Shown: piece after piece, positions 58,336 through 64,000 of the stretch | Layout of the letters: each line of letters opens with the position of its first letter | How positions within the stretch are numbered: position 1 is the first letter of the stretch | Assembly (NCBI GenBank): GCA_945910005.1 | Contig: OX246740.1 | Coordinates: 481,917-545,916 of the forward strand | Length of the DNA: 64,000 nucleotides | Direction: 5' to 3' | Origin: Isoperla grammatica | Taxonomy: Eukaryota; Arthropoda; Insecta; Plecoptera; Perlodidae | Notes under the pieces: generated by a model | What the model was told of the DNA's origin: nothing | Databases searched by the model: none | Seen by the model: only the letters and a program-made list of their open reading frames with translations | Position numbers and translations under genes: made by a program

Positions 58336-59750
58336 TCGACAATTGACTTAATTTCACGTACACATCGGACAGTTCAAATTAAGCATTTGCTTTGTTATGA
58401 CCCTGTCAGACGAGAGAGAAACTCGCCAAGAAGAATGTAAGAAATAAATTTGTATGCGCAAACTATACTTAATGTATTACCACTAAAAGAAAGCAATTGC
58501 GTGTTTTCTTTATGAACATGCCACTCAATAAAGAACTCTAGACTTACATAAATAGCACTGCTAAGCAACCTCCTTTAAGCGCCAATGATGAATAATAACA
58601 ATAAAACAACAATGAAAATTGACAGGTAAACCACTGTTTTTAGAAGTTTACTTTCTTGCCACCCGAATGCATGTAGTCTATTTTGAGTGCTCTTTTTTTA
58701 CTTACATTTCTATTATTCACCTTGGCAGAGAATGAACAAAGTGGCCGTGAGGACTGAGGAATGTGTAGGAGAAAGCACGGATATGGATATTATCTCAAAA
58801 AGGTATTTGCAGCAGTGTTAGTAACAAGAAATACACCAGCGTGAAATATGATATGATAAACGGCTGCAAGAACCTTAATAAGAAGAAATCAATGTACATA
58901 AGCAGTTGAGTTTTACCAGTATTAATTATATTATTATTTGAAAGGTTTTACAGAGCAGTACTTATTATAAACAGACAGTATTTATTCCAAACATTAAATG
59001 AATTACATAATACATCACCTTCTATAGGTCTACCACTCAGAACATGATGCAATCCAGTTTCAGTTACAGAGAAGATAAAGCCAAATTTAGTTTTACTTGA
59101 GTGTCAGATGTCACATTATGTGACCTTATGGTCAACAGGTAACATAAATCTAGCACATTCTTACGATTTGTCAATGTCGGTGCATGAATCTCCTTCATTG
59201 GTGCTGACATGGCTTCTGAGGCCACCAGTGGCCATGGTGGCAATGTAGTACGCCAGGTACCGAGTATTTATCAGCGTTGTCTTGCTGAATACTGGTATTT
59301 AAGCTGAAATAAAATAGAAAAATACGTAGATAGAACAATGTTATGAAAACTTCTTTGATTAAGCCTAATAAATTTCAATTCGATGGCACTACAGCTGAGC
59401 ATTTTTTATTTTTTTATATATTTTTTTATATTATGTACCTAATAAAAACAGATAACAAGTCATAACAGGATATTTGGCCACTTGTGTAAACCAGAGAATG
59501 GGTTGCCAATCAACAATGCGATCAACGGAAAAATTGCGTTTTCAGGGATGAAATAAAATTGTATGATTACGTATGGTTTAAAATATGAAATTTAATATAA
59601 TTAACTAACAATTAATCGATTTCAAATTCACTAAAGGGTATTTGTGTACGTGGCAGCTGTGGTATTTCTGTGGCAGAACGCAGGGACATACCTGATTGCA
59701 CTACTTGCAAATGGAAAATGGAAATGAAAAATAATAATAAATAATTAAAC
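58336..59750. other. no gene seen
   Basis: AT-rich, no ORF of note, no clear repeat. Confidence 0.5.
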
Positions 59751-60415
59751 AAATTGTATTTATGGTCTACCCTCTCGGTTACAAGAACAGATTTTGAGCG
59801 GGGGACATTTATATACTACTTATTATGGGCTTCGTTGCTATGACGGCTCCAAAGTCGCCGTTTACATATTTTTTATTTATTTATCGTATGGAAGCAACAG
59901 CTAAGATTCAACAAAGTACAATATACATATAAAGTTATCATAAATATAAATCATAAACATAAATCTAAGCCGGCCAACCAGGCCAGCGCGTCAGGTGTCG
60001 CTCTGTGGATCATACAGATAGATTTAAGTCAAATTCCAAAATTAAAAAACCCCAGCCCGAACCGGGATTCGAACCCCGGACCTTCTGCAGTGGAAGCAGG
60101 AATAAACCCACTGGACCAACAAGCCTTAGCTGTGTACGATGGCGTAAGCTACACAAGTTATTTAAACTACCTGATTCTGATTGCACTTCTTGTAAATGGC
60201 AATACAAAATAATAATAAATAATTAAACAAATTTCAATTAAAAAATTATTATTAATTAAAAAATAAAAATAAATAATTAAACGAATTATTGTATTGATGG
60301 TCTACCCACTCGGTTACAAGAACAGATTTTCAGCCCACAGATTAAAGTCCCCCACTGAAAATCAGTCTTGTTACTGAGTGGGTAGACTCTAAATGTGCAT
60401 TTATTTATTTATTTA
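59751..60415. repeat. dispersed repeat with tRNA-derived SINE head (minus strand)
   Basis: On the minus strand, about 60050-60125, a tRNA-like head has an A box TTGGTCCAGTGGG and a perfect B box GGTTCGAATCC (complement of 60065-60075) flanked by GGG/CCC. Blocks such as TGGTCTACCC.CTCGGTTACAAGAACAGATTTT occur at 59763 and 60297. 60300-60400 folds back on itself (CTACCCACTCGGTTACAAG against CTTGTTACTGAGTGGGTAG). The 5.6-kb fragment belongs to this family. Confidence 0.65.
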
Positions 60416-60532
60416 TTTAAAAAAGCTAAAGAAATAGGCAGGACCACTTGGTCCTCAAACATAACAGGGTAGATCATCTCACTAAAGAAAGCATGTCAAT
60501 GTTTTTTGAGTAGATAGTAGATAGATAGATAT

Positions 60533-60740
<208 letters not shown>

Positions 60741-62310
60741 GAGTAGATATATCCTGATGTGTTATATTTTATTTTATTAATCTGTACTCACCTTTGTTTT
60801 CGCAATTAGCGCTGCACTTGTGCCTATTGCCTGTATTGTCACACCATGCGACCGCCGATTGCGAGACTCAGGCAATGACTAAATATTAAATAATGTGTTT
60901 GGTTGGCTGGACCTATTGTAGGGTCAGCTACATGCGTCAACTTGAATGAATTGCGGCATTGTTTCTAAAAGTGTACACGTTACAAAACTACATCCGCCTC
61001 GCTTTATGTGACGGCGTCTTCTGTGCGAGTCAGCAAGTATCAAGTGATATGGATTCCGTTTCGTGCCTTGTTCGATAGTGTGAGTGTGGTTTCACATCCA
61101 GGGCCCACCCCGCCAAGAACAGCTGAGGTGTTGGTAGATAAAAATATAATCATAGATCGATGCGTGTATTTTTAACAAAAACAAATGTCTAAAATACTGT
61201 CTTATTGAAATGTAAACGGTCATTTTCCATGTTTCCTTTGCAAAAGGTGGGGGGGGGGGGGGGTGTATACGCCACTGCACGAGCCCTTATTCTACTCTTG
61301 AATACAACACAAATTGTTGTAGATGCAAAATAACACCTTTTATGGGTTAGCCAAGAACAAAGGCATTGGGTTTTAGGAATTATAAACCCAATGCAAGGCT
61401 GGATATTCACTGCCAATGCTTTGGGTTTGACTTGAAACCCAACAACATGGGCAAGCTCTAACTAGCATAGCCTATGCCCTACCAGTTAATATGATTGTTG
61501 TTCATACTCACCAAATAATGTCTTCTATCGTAATGATGATCCATGTGTTCTCTTCTGTCTGACTTGTGTTTGCTCACTAACAAGGAAAACGCTCCGCGTT
61601 GCCAGTGAGCGGGTTTTTTCAATGTATTAAAGCAAACACATCTTTTGAATAACATATTACTCTTACAAAAAAAAACCTTTATAATAAACAAAATTTGTGT
61701 TTACAAGATGGCGGTTTAAGTAACAATCTTAGAATTGGTGTACATTATTTCTTGATATGTTGCTAATAATTGCACGAAATATTATTAAAATCCGTTGAGA
61801 AGTTTTATTTAAATAAATTAAAACCTTCAAGTTGATTTTTCTATTGATTTCCGCATAATTTCATTCGACCGTGGTCTACTCAATAGGCTATAATTCATAA
61901 ACTATTAAACCTATCATTGTATGGAAACATCCATAATGTAGGTACGGGCTAGATGTAAACTTTCGTATTGTTTAATCATACAATAACCGCATTTAAACCA
62001 TAATAAAAGCTTTTTAATTTGTCGACTAAGTTCGTTGTTTAATTTTGCATGTTTGCCGTGAACATCATAAAACATAACATGTCATTGTAGCCATTCTATG
62101 ATAGCTATCAAAATTCAAAATACCTAGTGAAAAAGGTCTGAATGCGCACGCCATTTCGGTAGCATACTATGTGCATTGAACGACATACAACAAAAAATGT
62201 ATGGACTGTTATTAGTGTGGGTGCGGAAATCACAAAAATAAAATACTTACAAGGTTTGTTGTAGATGATGGTATTTGGACTTTACGTATCATATTTTTGC
62301 AACTATGGCT
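60741..62310. other. no gene seen; one transposon-like end
   Basis: At 61245-61278 a G run leads into GTATACGCCACTG, the inverse of CAGTGGCGTA, the same terminal word as the hAT-like relic at 14198. The other end was not found. The remainder is AT-rich and without ORFs of note. Confidence 0.5.
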
Positions 62311-62339
62311 AATTGAAACGATGAGTGGGTAACTATGAT

Positions 62340-62450
62340 GATGAAAAAACACCACACACACACACACACACACACACGATATATCCATGCCCAAGCAAGG
62401 ATTCAAACCTGGAACGCAGAGACCTCGGTAATCGACCGCGGTCAACAAAG
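62340..62450 (-). repeat. SINE copy with (CA)n run
   Basis: CA repeats at 62352-62378 are followed by CCATGCCCAAGCAAGGATTC. The minus-strand B box is GGTTTGAATCC. Order and wording match the minus-strand SINE at 16.93-16.99 kb. Confidence 0.6.
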
Positions 62451-62850
62451 CTGGCGTTTGTTTTCGAAAATATCATTTGGAAATACTACAGATGTCAATT
62501 TATCTTTTTGAGTGATTCCATTCAAGTTGTATGTACACGGCCATTGATTCATTTCGACCGCTAACAGTTTACGAACTATGCGCGGAAACTGTTGCCCGTG
62601 ATTGGTTAGATTGGCAAGGACTACCTGATTCAGCCAATAAACGCGCTCAAACTGAGCGGTAGTTTGAACTGCATTGAGAATAACAGAGGGAACAAAATGT
62701 CATTGGAAACAAAGTCACGTAAAGCTGTGCTATGCGTCAAAAGTGAATGTATATATTATTGTGATGTTTCCATTTGCCCGATTAATCTTATTATATTTGC
62801 TGCGTTCATGGTAGTATAGATATTGTAGTTACTATAAGTCTAATGCCCGC

Positions 62851-62973
62851 TCTTATGACTTCCAACTAAATGTTAAAGTACACGCTAACTTGTTTTCACC
62901 AAGGAAACCACCAATCAGAGGCTGTGAAATGAAGTCATCTGACACCCAAAACGTTTAGTTGGAAGTCATAAGA
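62851..62973. mobile_element. 123-bp inverted-repeat element
   Basis: TCTTATGACTTCCAACTAAA at the left and its inverse at the right, about 23 bp with one mismatch. No target duplication was established. Confidence 0.6.
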
Positions 62974-63322
62974 TATAGCTATTAGATAATAAAATCATAA
63001 ACATTTGGTTGTATGCATATTTTATGGACCACTTGCATAAAGAAGGACGTGCAATAATTCCAAAAACTGTACCTATACTATGGCGTATGAAAAAGTTAAT
63101 AAGATAAAAATAACCTTAATTGTGCTACTATAAATGTGTACTAGTCCATACACGAGGTTTAAAAACGAACCAAATTCACAATGATATAAAAGCCATAACA
63201 GTAATATTAAACACCACACACAAACACAGTATTTCCTTTAATTTCCAACAATGATGGCATAAAAGCGCACACCTCTCTAGAGACAACTTCACCTACTTAA
63301 AAGGGTAATAGATAAGGATCTG

Positions 63323-63772
63323 CAGTGATGATTTGAGGCATATCCCGGGGGGGGGGGCGGAGCCCCCCCCCGGCAGTTGTAGATGCCCCCCCCTAGCAGA
63401 TTGAAAAAATCACATGAAGTAATGTAAATTTGCAAAAAAAAAAAAATGCAAAATACAAGAAAATGAGATATATTTTTCCACCTCATATGTAGGAAATAAA
63501 TCGATTTCCACGAAAAACTCATCTACATAAATGTTGCAACATTTTGTTTTCTATTTAAACGATGTTAGGTAAAGGTAAGAATGGCAAATAGGAATCACCT
63601 CATATTCGAAAACTGAAAGGATGGCATCAACAGAGACCGTAACCCCCTCCACCCCTGCCTTTTGTCATGGCGCAAAAAAAAAAAGCCATAAAACGAGTTA
63701 CTAATTTAGCAACACCCCAGATTTTTAATTTTTATCAGCGCCCCCTAGGAAAAATGTCTGAAATCATCACTG
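63323..63772. mobile_element. non-autonomous hAT-type MITE (450 bp)
   Basis: Terminal CAGTGATGATTT and AAATCATCACTG, with the 8-bp duplication AGGATCTG at 63315-63322 and 63773-63780. A near-perfect G/C hairpin lies at 63345-63374 (CCGGGGGGGGGGGCGGAGCC and its complement). No transposase is present. It is not the same family as the two TAGGGATG elements. Confidence 0.93.
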
Positions 63773-64000
63773 AGGATCTGAGGTTGGTTTGAGTCTAGCT
63801 ACGTTGAGAACTATATATATATAATGCATTATCTGCGGATAAGTAACATACCATGGAGTTGGATTATTTGCACACATTCTATGCAATTACTTTGTGACAA
63901 TTTTGAAGTAAGTAATTATAAATCTATATTTCAACCGACAGAAAGCGGGGGTGGCGTGTACGACGTGGTTGTGGTTGACATTGTCAAAATATAATAATTT

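Noticed and set aside
60050..60125. Functional tRNA gene on the minus strand
   Set aside because: Good boxes, but the acceptor stem does not pair and the head is embedded in a dispersed repeat.

Overview
The window is animal nuclear DNA, AT-rich and crowded with repeats, with one recognisable host gene. The intron-rich gene, CR1/Daphne-like LINEs, a Helitron leader of the arthropod type, many MITEs and tRNA-derived SINEs point to an arthropod, perhaps an insect. No species can be named from the sequence. I see no bacterial, organellar or viral genes and no complete functional tRNA or rRNA.

Host gene. Four minus-strand exons (37257-39041, 12409-12603, 5329-5505, 4425-4778) join in phase 0 at GT/AG borders. 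They encode the N-terminal extension and first part of the motor domain of an unconventional class XVIII myosin (Myo18). The introns between them are about 24.7, 6.9 and 0.55 kb. The rest of the gene lies beyond the left edge. The large N-terminal exon carries 13 copies of a 20-residue Cys-rich unit that are almost identical at the DNA level. The P-loop and switch I depart from the canonical myosin motifs, as expected for this class.

Tandem repeats sit in and near the gene: a 113-bp satellite (1-3348), a 59-60-bp minisatellite (11.37-12.2 kb), an 81-bp array (21.9-23.3 kb), a 60-bp array (34.06-35.07 kb), the 60-bp coding array in the first exon, and further 142-bp and 70-bp arrays. Microsatellites include AAAT, ACAG, CATTNT hexamers and a GAC/AAC/AAT mosaic.

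Mobile DNA fills most of the rest. There are three MITEs with 8-bp target duplications of hAT type (6738-7261, 10082-10531, 63323-63772). Three inverted-repeat elements are bounded by TTAA (15016-15404, 16083-16485, 32185-32481), one of them inserted in frame into an older hAT/ZMYM-like ORF. There is a 265-bp near-perfect palindrome, a 1.7-kb foldback element built of 278-bp units, and a Helitron N-terminal fragment with 23-residue repeats. From 48.0 to 55.5 kb lies a LINE cluster on the minus strand. An outer element (ORF1, endonuclease, then reverse transcriptase and poly-A) appears to be interrupted by a second LINE. The outer element is flanked on both sides by AAT microsatellite, as if it had inserted into one.

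The right third (about 39-64 kb) shows no host exon that I can support. It may be upstream intergenic DNA or further 5' intron of Myo18.
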